In this document: one piece after another, positions 27,978 through 36,340 of the stretch
How positions within the stretch are numbered: position 1 is the first letter of the stretch
Layout: each line of letters opens with the position of its first letter
Assembly: GCF_003054445.1 (NCBI RefSeq)
Contig: NC_042508.1
Location: 124,001 to 188,000 of the forward strand
DNA from: Pichia kudriavzevii
Taxonomy: Eukaryota; Ascomycota; Pichiomycetes; Pichiales; Pichiaceae
DNA: 64,000 bases
Direction of reading: 5' to 3'
Made by a program: the position numbers and the translations under genes
The notes under the pieces: generated by a model
Database searches by the model: none
Told to the model about the DNA's origin: nothing
What the model saw: the letters and a program-made list of their open reading frames with translations, nothing else

Positions 27978-28520
27978 TCATGCTGCATCCTCTTCTTCGT
28001 CTTCATCTTCATCATCGTCTTCATCGTCCTCGTCTTCATCGTCCATGTCTTCGAGATCCTCAGCCCAACTCTTCTCCACGGTCTGTCGGACCCTCTTGAT
28101 ATATTGACTCCTGTGATCCTTGTACAACGCAGCCGCCTCCGAGTTGGCAGGAGAGCTGATGTTTGGATCATTCAACAAACTCTGGATACTGGTGAGAATA
28201 GAGGCCACATCGTAGGTGGGGGACCATCTATTCTGCAAAATATCTAAACACAAATCACCAGTGGCGTAGACATTAGGGTGGAAAATTTCACTGGTGAATT
28301 TGACCTGTGGAGGCTTGTTAGGGTACTGTTCATCAAAGGTCAATCTTAATCGGAAAGTACCATCTTCAAAGGGCGTATCCTCTGGCCCAATGATAATGGC
28401 ATTCCAAATCATAACGTTATCGGCTAGCGGTGAAGCGGATATTCCTCCTGAGGCTGAGGCAGTGTCCTGTTGTATGCGCTTGAAATCACGCATCAAACGA
28501 CGACGAGCAGGTGTAGACAT
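27978..28520 (-). CDS. RAD6: E2 ubiquitin-conjugating enzyme Rad6 (Ubc2)
   Basis: The 180-residue UBC protein (172 in S. cerevisiae) begins with the invariant [15 protein letters not shown], which decides the start at 28520. An in-frame ATG ten codons upstream would add residues not seen in the family. The catalytic cysteine is Cys91 in [20 protein letters not shown], after the HPN of IFHPNV (~81-83). The C-terminus carries the long acidic Asp/Glu tail typical of yeast Rad6. It ubiquitinates PCNA with Rad18, histone H2B with Bre1 and N-degron substrates with Ubr1. Unusually, the loop after helix 1 reads [10 protein letters not shown] instead of the near-universal D-PP-x-G-V-S, a gain of three residues. 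Confidence 0.96.
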   Translation of the reverse strand: MSTPARRRLMRDFKRIQQDTASASGGISASPLADNVMIWNAIIIGPEDTPFEDGTFRLRLTFDEQYPNKPPQVKFTSEIFHPNVYATGDLCLDILQNRWSPTYDVASILTSIQSLLNDPNISSPANSEAAALYKDHRSQYIKRVRQTVEKSWAEDLEDMDDEDEDDEDDDEDEDEEEDAA

Positions 28521-28722
28521 CTTGTTGTGTTTGTTGTCTGTTTCCTCCAATTGTTATTCACAATGAACAACCAGTGAATTGTATAATCCGTCGGAGAAGT
28601 GTCTTGGTTTATTTTTTTTTTCCTTTGCCTTAGTAACTGATGAAGGTAATTTTCTCCATCTTTAAAAGAAATCGTGATGAGCCAGTTTCCCGATACTTCT
28701 CGTTCCCCCCACCACCTCGCTG

Positions 28723-28749
28723 CCCCTTTGGGGAGTGTGGCGACTCCCC
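28723..28749. promoter_or_regulatory. STRE-type site and GC-rich inverted repeat upstream of SSA
   Basis: CCCCT (28723-28727) is the reverse of the stress response element AGGGG bound by Msn2/4. It overlaps CCCC-TTT-GGGG and runs into a 7 bp inverted repeat, GGGGAGT (28730-28736) and ACTCCCC (28743-28749) with a 6 bp loop. This is well suited to stress regulation of HSP70, but unproven. Confidence 0.4.
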
Positions 28750-28785
28750 CACTGCACCTTATCCCGATCGGGAAGTGACATAAAA

Positions 28786-28800
28786 AGAATATTCTCGAAC
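28786..28800 (+). promoter_or_regulatory. Perfect three-unit heat-shock element
   Basis: The sequence aGAAtaTTCtcGAAc contains three perfect alternating nGAAn units, the canonical Hsf1 site. It lies ~182 bp before the SSA ATG and ~57 bp before the TATA box, as in known yeast HSP70 promoters. Confidence 0.85.
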
Positions 28801-28856
28801 CTTTAAAATACTCATTTCCATTTCACATTTCGTCGAGAAAGCAATTGAGCCAACAC

Positions 28857-28862
28857 TATAAA
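28857..28862 (+). promoter_or_regulatory. TATA box of SSA
   Basis: TATAAA 120 bp upstream of the ATG, downstream of the heat-shock element and in the gene's orientation. Confidence 0.6.
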
Positions 28863-28981
28863 GGACACCGTGCTCCCGCCCCAATGATCAATTAATCAAT
28901 GTGTTGTTGGATTTCTTTTGCCTGTTTATATTTTTCCTTTGGCCTCTAATTATCCAACCCACACTAACAACAAAAAAAAAA

Positions 28982-30919
28982 ATGTCCAAAGCTGTTGGTA
29001 TTGATTTAGGTACTACATACTCCTGTGTTGCTCACTTTGCTAATGATAGAGTTGATATCATTGCAAATGACCAAGGTAACAGAACTACTCCATCCTATGT
29101 TGCCTTCACCGACACTGAAAGATTGATTGGTGATGCAGCAAAGAACCAGGCTGCAATGAACCCACACAACACTGTCTTTGATGCTAAGAGATTGATTGGT
29201 AGAAAGTTTGTTGACCCAGAAGTCCAAACTGATATGAAGCACTTCCCATTCAAGATTGTTGATGATGCTGGCAAGCCAAAGATTCAAGTCGAATATAAGG
29301 GTGAAACCAAGGTTTTCACTCCAGAAGAAATCTCTTCTATGGTTTTAGGTAAGATGAAGGAAATTGCTGAAGCTTATCTTGGTTGTAAGGTTAACGATGC
29401 TGTTGTTACTGTTCCAGCTTACTTCAATGATTCTCAAAGACAAGCTACCAAGGATGCAGGTGCAATTGCTGGCTTAAACGTTTTAAGAATTATCAATGAA
29501 CCAACTGCTGCTGCAATTGCTTATGGTTTAGATAAGAAGAATGAAGAAGGTGAAAAGAATGTCTTGATTTTCGATCTTGGTGGTGGTACTTTTGATGTTT
29601 CTTTATTGTCCATTGAAGAAGGTATCTTTGAAGTCAAGGCTACTGCAGGTGATACCCATTTAGGTGGTGAAGATTTCGATAACAGATTAGTCAACCACTT
29701 TGCCAACGATTTCAAGAGAAAGCACAAGAAGGATTTGACTGGAAACCCAAGAGCAATGAGAAGATTAAGAACTGCTTGTGAAAGAGCAAAGAGAACTTTA
29801 TCTTCTTCTGCTCAAACTTCTATTGAAATTGATTCCTTATTTGAAGGTATTGATTATTACACTTCTATAACTAGAGCAAGATTTGAAGAATTATGTCAAG
29901 ATTTATTTAGATCTACTTTAGACCCAGTTGAAAAAGTCTTGAAGGATGCTAAATTGGACAAGTCCAGTGTTGACGAAATTGTTTTAGTTGGTGGTTCTAC
30001 TAGAATTCCAAAGGTTCAAAAGTTAGTTTCCGACTACTTCAATGGTAAGGAACCAAATAAGTCCATCAACCCAGATGAAGCTGTTGCTTATGGTGCTGCT
30101 GTTCAAGCTGCTATCTTGACTGGTGACCAATCCTCTAAGACTCAAGATTTATTATTATTGGATGTTACCCCATTATCTTTAGGTATTGAAACTGCTGGTG
30201 GTGTCATGACCAAGTTGATTCCAAGAAACTCCACCATTCCTTGTAAGAAATCCGAAACTTTCTCCACTTATGCAGATAACCAACCAGGTGTCTTGATTCA
30301 AGTCTTTGAAGGTGAAAGAGCTAGAACTAAGGATAACAACTTGTTGGGTAAGTTTGAATTATCTGGTATTCCACCAGCCCCAAGAGGTGTTCCTCAAATT
30401 GAAGTTACCTTTGATATTGATGCTAATGGTATCCTGAATGTTTCTGCATTAGAAAAGGGTACTGGTAAGACTCAAAAGATTACCATTACTAACGATAAGG
30501 GTAGATTATCTCAAGAAGATATCGAAAGAATGGTTTCTGAAGCAGAAAAATTCAAGGAAGAAGATGAAAAGGAAGCAGGTAGAATTGCTGCTAAGAACCA
30601 ATTGGAATCCTACGCATACTCTGTCAAGAACACCTCATCAGAAAAGGCATTTGAAGAAAAGGTTGAAGCTTCTGAAAGAGAACAACTCACTAAGGCGTGT
30701 GAAGAAGTCATCTCTTGGTTAGATGAAAACCAAACTGCAACTAAGGAGGAATTCGAAGACAGACAAAAGGAATTAGAACAAGTTGTTAACCCAATCATGA
30801 CTAAGTTCTACCAAGCTGGTGGTGCACCAGGTGCTGAAGGTGCTGCTCCAGGTGGTTTCCCTGGAGCAGGTCCAGCAGCTGAAGAACCAGCTGGTCCAAC
30901 TGTTGAAGAAGTTGACTAA
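28982..30919 (+). CDS. SSA2: Cytosolic Hsp70 chaperone, SSA type
   Basis: The 645-residue protein starts [19 protein letters not shown]. An open frame extends 27 codons upstream but those encode a hydrophobic non-conserved stretch before the A-run, so 28982 is the start. The ATPase domain spans ~1-385 ([31 protein letters not shown]), followed by the substrate-binding domain and a Gly/Ala/Pro-rich tail ending in EEVD, the signature for binding TPR co-chaperones in the cytosol. The absence of a signal or HDEL tail excludes Kar2 and Ssc1 types. Codon choice is very biased (AGA, GGT, GCT, AAG), unlike its neighbours, indicating very high expression. The promoter has a perfect heat-shock element. 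The SSA1/2/3/4 number cannot be decided. Confidence 0.95.
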   Translation: MSKAVGIDLGTTYSCVAHFANDRVDIIANDQGNRTTPSYVAFTDTERLIGDAAKNQAAMNPHNTVFDAKRLIGRKFVDPEVQTDMKHFPFKIVDDAGKPKIQVEYKGETKVFTPEEISSMVLGKMKEIAEAYLGCKVNDAVVTVPAYFNDSQRQATKDAGAIAGLNVLRIINEPTAAAIAYGLDKKNEEGEKNVLIFDLGGGTFDVSLLSIEEGIFEVKATAGDTHLGGEDFDNRLVNHFANDFKRKHKKDLTGNPRAMRRLRTACERAKRTLSSSAQTSIEIDSLFEGIDYYTSITRARFEELCQDLFRSTLDPVEKVLKDAKLDKSSVDEIVLVGGSTRIPKVQKLVSDYFNGKEPNKSINPDEAVAYGAAVQAAILTGDQSSKTQDLLLLDVTPLSLGIETAGGVMTKLIPRNSTIPCKKSETFSTYADNQPGVLIQVFEGERARTKDNNLLGKFELSGIPPAPRGVPQIEVTFDIDANGILNVSALEKGTGKTQKITITNDKGRLSQEDIERMVSEAEKFKEEDEKEAGRIAAKNQLESYAYSVKNTSSEKAFEEKVEASEREQLTKACEEVISWLDENQTATKEEFEDRQKELEQVVNPIMTKFYQAGGAPGAEGAAPGGFPGAGPAAEEPAGPTVEEVD

Positions 30920-31227
30920 ATGTGTTAAACTTTTCTTAGCTTTTTATCTAATGATGTTATAGAAAGTTATAGATCTTTTCTTATAGATTGTTTTAATTTA
31001 GATTTTGAAATATCTTTTTTTTCCTTTACTAGTTAAACAGTAAATATAGAAACTTGTAAACAGCGGTTCATTAGAATAACACCCATAAAAATTTAACTTC
31101 CTGATAAACTAGTCAGTTTTTGTTTTTTCCTCACTTTCAAGGAGGCTGTCGCGGCATAATCAGATTTGGAAACTATGGCTTCACGTAATACATAATATAT
31201 GTTCTATAAAAAAGAAGCAAAAACAAA
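30920..31227. other. SSA 3' region
   Basis: These 308 bp of AT-rich sequence hold the SSA terminator. T-runs at 31014-31023 and the minus-strand T-run complementary to 31209-31225 would end tRNA-Thr transcription. Nothing else recognised. Confidence 0.5.
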
Positions 31228-31300
31228 TGCTCTCACTCAGAGTCGAACTGAGGATCGCTACATTACTAGTGTAGCGCCTTACCAACTTGGCCATAAGAGC
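31228..31300 (-). tRNA. tRNA-Thr(AGU)
   Basis: The minus strand folds as a 73 nt cloverleaf without intron. Acceptor GCTCTTA pairs with TGAGAGC, the discriminator is A, the anticodon stem CTACA/TGTAG holds the loop CTAGTAA (anticodon AGT), and the T-arm has the GTTCGACTC core. A T-run follows as Pol III terminator. Confidence 0.93.
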
Positions 31301-31664
31301 TTTGCTGAGGTGTAAAGGACTAGGTGGAAGGTGTCAAAATTATTTCCTAATTTGGAATGTTTCGACGGTTGAACCTTTTTAAGAACAATCACTAATTTTA
31401 TCAATAGCTATAGTATTGTACGCAGGAATGATAATTGTGATACACGTATTAGTAAGTACGCAATAGGTGTATAATCGCACGAGTAGACAACGGGCGTGGT
31501 GGAAGTTAGTCATAGTAGAAGTAGTAATCGATTTCTCTCTTTCTCCTTTTCTGGAACACACCCTGAAAAGCCCTTTCTTGCAAAAACATTTGGATTCGTG
31601 CTTGTGGCTTCTTATTTCACGCAAGTCATGAAGAGTAATATATGACTAAAATGCGTTATAAACA
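31301..31664. other. Intergenic region upstream of tRNA-Thr
   Basis: These 364 bp of AT-rich sequence have no supported gene. TGTAAAGGACTA at 31311, 10 bp from tRNA-Thr, resembles the first bases of the local LTR family, but the rest does not align. Confidence 0.35.
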
Positions 31665-31929
31665 TGTAAGAAATCAGGTGGAAGGTTAACTCCCTATTAT
31701 CGTAATCGGGTAATTAAATATGGGCAGAAAAAGATTGGACAAGATTGTAGAAAACTAGAAAAAAGTCACAGAAGAAAAATTGAATCTCCCCAAAACCCAT
31801 TTTGAGATTAAGTAAATATTATAGAAAGAAGGAACATTCTACAGCTGTTCTTGGGAAAATAAATTTATACAATATTAAATAAAAGGCAATAATAAGTTTC
31901 TAAAGTAGCGACTACCAGCAACAAACTCA
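31665..31929 (+). mobile_element. Old solo LTR of the Ty3/gypsy family, plus orientation
   Basis: It starts TGTAAGAAATCAGG and ends ACCAGCAACAAACTCA. Read in this direction it aligns through most of its ~265 bp with the 260 bp LTR of the element at 36081-40503 (shared ATCGGGTAAT, AAGATTGTAGAA and TTCTAAAGTA blocks). It is clearly diverged, hence old. Flanks AAACA and AAGCA fit a decayed 5 bp target duplication. It ends 12 bp before the mature 5' end of tRNA-Ser(AGA). Confidence 0.75.
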
Positions 31930-31941
31930 AAGCATGATTCT

Positions 31942-32023
31942 GGCAATTTGTCCGAGTGGTTAAGGAGAAGGATTAGAAATCTTTTGGGCTTTGCCCGCGC
32001 AGGTTCGAATCCTGCAGTTGTCG
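31942..32023 (+). tRNA. tRNA-Ser(AGA)
   Basis: The 82 nt class II tRNA has no intron. Acceptor GGCAATT pairs with AGTTGTC, the discriminator is G, the anticodon loop is TTAGAAA (anticodon AGA), the long variable arm is serine-type, and the T-stem GCAGG/CCTGC holds loop TTCGAAT. A T-run follows at about 32036-32042. Confidence 0.95.
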
Positions 32024-32219
32024 TAATTCATAAAATTTTTTTGTCTTTTGATATGAGCTGCGTATTTAATGATAGCCTGGTGATAAATACGCCGTCTAAA
32101 AACCTACCTTTTTAAAAAAGTCTCGACAGAACAGTGTTCTGTAAAACTCCCATAATTAAAATCGGTTATAAAATTTCCTTAATTTATTTTTGGTCCAAAG
32201 TAGTGAAGATATTGCCACT

Positions 32220-33323
32220 ATGAATACAGAAATCCTGCTCCCGGATAACCATAATGAGTTTCGCAGTGATACTTTCACCACGCCCACCCAGAGTATGCTT
32301 GAAAGTGTCAAAATGGCTTCTCTAGGTGACTCTGTATATAATGAAGATAAAGATACCATTGCTCTTGAGACAAAAGTTGCCTCCATGATGGGATTCGATG
32401 CTGGTGTGTTCTGTGTCTCTGGAACTTTGTCTAACCAAATCGCATTAAGGACACACTTAACCCAGCCTCCACATTCTGTTTTGTGTGATTATAGAGGTCA
32501 TGTCTATGTGCACGAAGCTGGAGGTTTGGCAACTCTATCTCAGGCCATGGTCACCGCCATCATTCCAAGTAACGGACTATACTTGACCTTGGAAGATATT
32601 ATTGAAAGATTCATTCCAGATGATGGGGATGTTCATGCAGCACCAACAAAAGTTGTCTCTCTGGAAAATACGTTGCATGGTTTAATCTATCCAATTGAAG
32701 AAATCAAGCGTATTAGTCACTGGTGTCGTGAAAAAGGAATCAAAATACATTTAGATGGTGCTAGAATCTGGGATGCTCACATTGCAACTGGTATTCCATT
32801 GATTGAGTATAGCAAGTTCTTTGATTCTATTTCAGTCTGTTTGTCCAAGGGTTTAGGTGCTCCTGTGGGTTCGGTTCTAGTTGGCGATAAGAGCTTCATC
32901 CAAAAGGCAACGCATTTCAAGAAGCAAAATGGTGGTGGTATTAGACAAGCTGGAATCCTTACAAGGATGGCAAGTATTGCAATAGATGAGAATCTCTCAA
33001 AAATGAAACATGCACATATAAAGGCAAAAGAGGTTGCCCAATACTGTGAAAAATTGGGGTTGATACTAGAAATTCCAACACAAACTAACTTTGTGTTTTT
33101 GGACACAAAGAAAAACTATATCAATCCATCAACTATAACAGCTATGGGTGAAAAGTATGATATCAAAATTTCTGGCTTTCGTTTTGCATTCTCATTTCAA
33201 ACTAGTGATATTGCTGTACAAAACCTAAAACGTGCCTTGAAAGATATCAAAGAGCACGCTAGTTCGTATCCATACTACTCCAGGGGACCTGTTGGAATTT
33301 ACCAAGGAAATAAGAAAGCTTAA
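32220..33323 (+). CDS. GLY1: Low-specificity L-threonine aldolase
   Basis: The 367-residue PLP enzyme of the threonine-aldolase/beta-eliminating lyase fold (387 in S. cerevisiae) starts at the ATG at 32220. Key sequence includes RSDTFTTPTQSM at ~15-26, the conserved Gly/Ser loop near VSGTLSNQ (~66-73), HLDGARIWDA (177-186, Asp179 expected to bind the pyridine nitrogen and Arg182 nearby) and the PLP lysine Lys210 in CLSKGLGAP. It cleaves threonine and allo-threonine to glycine and acetaldehyde in the cytosol, a main glycine source in yeast. The ORF could open upstream only with TTG. It lies between two tRNA-Ser genes on the same strand. Confidence 0.94.
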   Translation: MNTEILLPDNHNEFRSDTFTTPTQSMLESVKMASLGDSVYNEDKDTIALETKVASMMGFDAGVFCVSGTLSNQIALRTHLTQPPHSVLCDYRGHVYVHEAGGLATLSQAMVTAIIPSNGLYLTLEDIIERFIPDDGDVHAAPTKVVSLENTLHGLIYPIEEIKRISHWCREKGIKIHLDGARIWDAHIATGIPLIEYSKFFDSISVCLSKGLGAPVGSVLVGDKSFIQKATHFKKQNGGGIRQAGILTRMASIAIDENLSKMKHAHIKAKEVAQYCEKLGLILEIPTQTNFVFLDTKKNYINPSTITAMGEKYDIKISGFRFAFSFQTSDIAVQNLKRALKDIKEHASSYPYYSRGPVGIYQGNKKA

Positions 33324-35660
33324 AGTTAACTGGTGTCTTGTATAGTTTGTTCTAAAATTGAATAGCGTCAAGCGACGGTTCTCTATGCAGTGAAACCTTA
33401 GATACTTCTCTATATGAAAAGGAAGGATTTCCTTTACTTCCTATTGCTGATATTTTTTTGGATGTATAATAGATATGGGCCGATATATATTCTGTGTTTG
33501 ATTCGGTAAATCACACCCTTTTCTAATAAATATAAAGAATATCTAGAATGGAAAATGTGTTTTCTCTCTTCCGGAAACGCATTCATTTAAGAGAAAAGCG
33601 AGATTAGCCGATAACCGAAAAAGTCCTAGCCGAAAAAATCGAAATGAATATTCCGCTTCTAATTCACATGTTTTCTTTTTTTTTTTTTGAAAATGAAAGA
33701 GATTCGTGGATGCAAGGATGAAAAACAAACAGACTGCATAAAATAGCCATGCAAGCTTGCCAATAAATGTTTCAAACTTTTGTGAACAACAACTGTTGCT
33801 GAGAAGGTTTCAAAGGCCCATTATAACATTGTATTCTGCTGGCTGCCCCAAACAATAAATCTTAGTCTTTACATGTGGGACAAAATTGATCGTGTATAAG
33901 AGAAACGAAAGCAATTTAGTCATAGCAAACCTAAGAATGTTAAGGGATTGTTTCTTTTTCATTGAGCTGATAATTACTTACGTGGAATATGAACACTTTG
34001 TAAAGTGGAAATGCGACTGCATGATAAAAAGATCTTGCTTATAATTCTCACAAGAAACTTAGTAATAGCAGCATACTTCAAGAATTATCTGATTATCAAT
34101 TGTTCAGGAATATTACACAAATAGGTCTTTTGCAATTGTATTTATTTAACGACGTTTCCACATTGGTGTTTCCCATCAGAAGGTCGCACAAGTATTCAAG
34201 TGATACGGTGTTATTTAAAGAGCAGTACCCCCAGCAATTGAAAAGCCATTTCGTAAAATGCATGCCTAACTGGTATGTTTGAAAGAAAAGAAGAGTTATT
34301 TTGTAGTTTCTCTTTCAGCGCATAAAAACTCAGAACTGTACCAATTATGGCTCTGAAATGCACTTAAAATTTAAATGGCATTGGTGTGTTTCAAAACAAT
34401 ACTCTTGAAAGAAAATTCAAGAAATTGTGAATTGTGAACCCAAAAAGACATCACAAACCTTGTAAATAAGGTAAGTAAGCTATAAACATTGATTACAAGT
34501 AGATGCCTAAATACAACCACAAAAACAAAAAATCAGATAATTCCAGTCTACTGACGAAAATGATATAGATCAAGAACACACAGGCCTCGCCTTATAGAAT
34601 CCTGTCTTAGATTATATCAATATTAGCCGGTTTAACACCTAAAGTTATATAAAGAGCGACCATTATAGCAGAAAAAATATCAATATACTAAAATATACTC
34701 CTTTTATGAACAATAATGCTCCCGATGATTACTTCTTAGGAAAAGCCAGCTGTAACAAAGAAGATACAATATGACCCAGCTGAACAAGTATTCAAAAATA
34801 GATTGCAACAGCTACGGATAAATATTAATAAAAAACCAAAAAGTTTTTGAGGTGAGTTGGTAAAAAAAGATACTCACTTACTTCAGATCTATCCTTGCAA
34901 GGATATAGCAAATTATAACTCATTCTCCTTAATCAATGAGTAAATTTTCTTACCTCTCAAATGCTGAATTAACAGGTCGCGTTGATTAGCCTTATCACGT
35001 AATAGTTTATCATGGTGAATCCAAGTTGAATTGCTTTAGAGATGTCAAATTATAACTCCTAATTTTAAATAAATTCAAGTAGATTATTATACATCATGAA
35101 TCACAACTTAACAAACTAATTATATATTTGCTTGCATATATCTCGTGTATATCTTTTAATACTTTATTTATCATATACCATCATTGGGATCTATAAAATA
35201 CCAAAGCAAAAAAGCCATTAGGTAATCACAAAAGACTTCTCTTTGCCTTTCCTGTAAAATTCTTTGAGTATATTCGGCTTTTGGACTATACTAGTATTTC
35301 CAAAGATAGATTGGGGTCAACCACTAAACAAAGAATTGTTTTATACGACTAAAACCACCAACAGTTCATGGCCAGGTTTTGAATGTTTCTGATTGAAAAT
35401 AAACAAGAGCTCCCAAACGTCGATCTAATAAATATGTTCTTGATTCACTGCTATTCGAACTAATTAAAAACAGAAAATTAGCAGAAAGATACTAATACTG
35501 TCAACCTATCTTCAATTTTTTGGCCGGATGTAAACATTGTTGTTTTGTTTCAAAAGATGGGTAAGGTATAAATAAACAGTAATATGTATTTGTTTCTTTA
35601 AATCTTGCTTTTGGAAACCAAACTGTAAAATTATCTTTCACAGTTACTTTCACGGTCATT
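33324..35660. other. Long AT-rich intergenic region between GLY1 and tRNA-Ser(CGA)
   Basis: These 2.3 kb have no recognisable gene. The longest ORFs (about 60 codons at 34100-34282) show no family I know. It contains copy 2 of the TAGCCGA element (33605-33640) and a T-run at 33678-33689. The remainder is AT-rich with no clear LTR match by eye. It may hold decayed repeats or a replication origin. Confidence 0.4.
33605..33640 (+). repeat. Dispersed TAGCCGA element, copy 2
   Basis: It starts TAGCCGATAACCGAAAAAG and ends TAGCCGAAAAAATC. It aligns with 2688-2724 over its whole length with one single-base gap. A long T-run follows about 38 bp downstream, again on the same strand. Confidence 0.55.
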
Positions 35661-35742
35661 GGCAATTTGTCCGAGTGGTTAAGGAGGAAGACTCGAAATC
35701 TTCTGGGCTTTGCCCGCGCAGGTTCGAATCCTGCAGTTGTCG
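35661..35742 (+). tRNA. tRNA-Ser(CGA)
   Basis: The 82 nt class II tRNA is identical to tRNA-Ser(AGA) at 31942 except for five positions in or next to the anticodon arm. The anticodon stem GAAGA/TCTTC holds loop CTCGAAA (anticodon CGA). It has no intron, whereas the S. cerevisiae tRNA-Ser(CGA) gene has one. Confidence 0.94.
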
Positions 35743-35922
35743 ATTATTTTTAGCAATTATTTGAAACCAAAATTTTTTCAAAAAAATGAGAAACGACCTA
35801 GCATAATCAATCGCTTCTTCTTTTTATTCTCAGCTCAACACGATACGCCCTTCCTTTCGATTAAGAAAGATGCATTATCCATATCCGCAAAAAAAATACA
35901 ACTGCCAAATAACCAAAAAAAG

Positions 35923-35994
35923 CTCCGAGACCGGGAATTGAACCCGGGTCTCCCGCGTGACAAGCGGAAATTCTAGCCACTAAACTATCTCGGA
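35923..35994 (-). tRNA. tRNA-Asp(GUC)
   Basis: The 72 nt cloverleaf on the minus strand has acceptor TCCGAGA/TCTCGGA, discriminator G, anticodon loop TTGTCAC (anticodon GTC) and T-arm GTTCAATTC. It lies 4 bp downstream of tRNA-Gly on the same strand and is followed by a T-run (complement of 35914-35920). Confidence 0.94.
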
Positions 35995-35998
35995 TAAC

Positions 35999-36069
35999 TG
36001 CGCAAGCCCGGAATCGAACCAGGGGCTCAACGATGGCAACGTTGAATTTTACCACTAAACCACTTGCGC
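35999..36069 (-). tRNA. tRNA-Gly(GCC)
   Basis: The 71 nt cloverleaf on the minus strand has acceptor GCGCAAG/CTTGCGC, discriminator A, anticodon GCC in the loop TTGCCAT and T-arm GTTCGATTC. It is the promoter-proximal member of a pair with tRNA-Asp. Only 4 bp separate them and no T-run lies between, so they are probably co-transcribed. Confidence 0.94.
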
Positions 36070-36080
36070 TTGTTATTAAT

Positions 36081-36340
36081 TGAAAGTGTTGCTGGTGGTG
36101 CGTACTTTAGAATCTGATTATTGCTTCTTTATATCTTGTATATTTTTATACGTTAATTCTCTGAGAACATATATGGAATGTCCTCTGTTTAAATAGTAAT
36201 TCTTTAATTTAAAAAATAGCATTTTGAGGGATTTAATTATCTTCTAGAACTTTTGTTTAACCTTCTACAATCTTCTTCAACCTTCTATATGATTACCCGA
36301 TGAGGAAATAGAGAGATAGTCCTTTGTCTGATCTCTTACA
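36081..36340 (-). repeat. 3' LTR of the Ty3/gypsy element
   Basis: 260 bp with TG...CA ends, apparently identical to 40244-40503. The pol frame ends immediately at its inner border. Confidence 0.92.

Larger units (their letters stand above)
28521..28981. other. Divergent promoter region RAD6/SSA
   Basis: This 461 bp region serves both genes. The SSA-proximal part contains a stress element, a GC-rich inverted repeat, a perfect heat-shock element, a TATA box and an A-rich leader (A9-11 just before the ATG). A T-run at about 28611-28620 lies on the RAD6 side. Confidence 0.6.

Noticed and set aside
28521-28550. Ten-codon upstream extension of RAD6
   Set aside because: Rad6 proteins begin at the MSTPARRR-type start; the extension is not conserved.
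31311-31340. Possible start of another LTR 10 bp from tRNA-Thr (TGTAAAGGACTA)
   Set aside because: Only the first ~20 bases resemble the LTR family; no matching middle, end or target duplication was found.
34100-34282. 60-codon frame in the GLY1 to tRNA-Ser gap
   Set aside because: No recognisable family, no homologous neighbour, and such frames are expected by chance in 2.3 kb.
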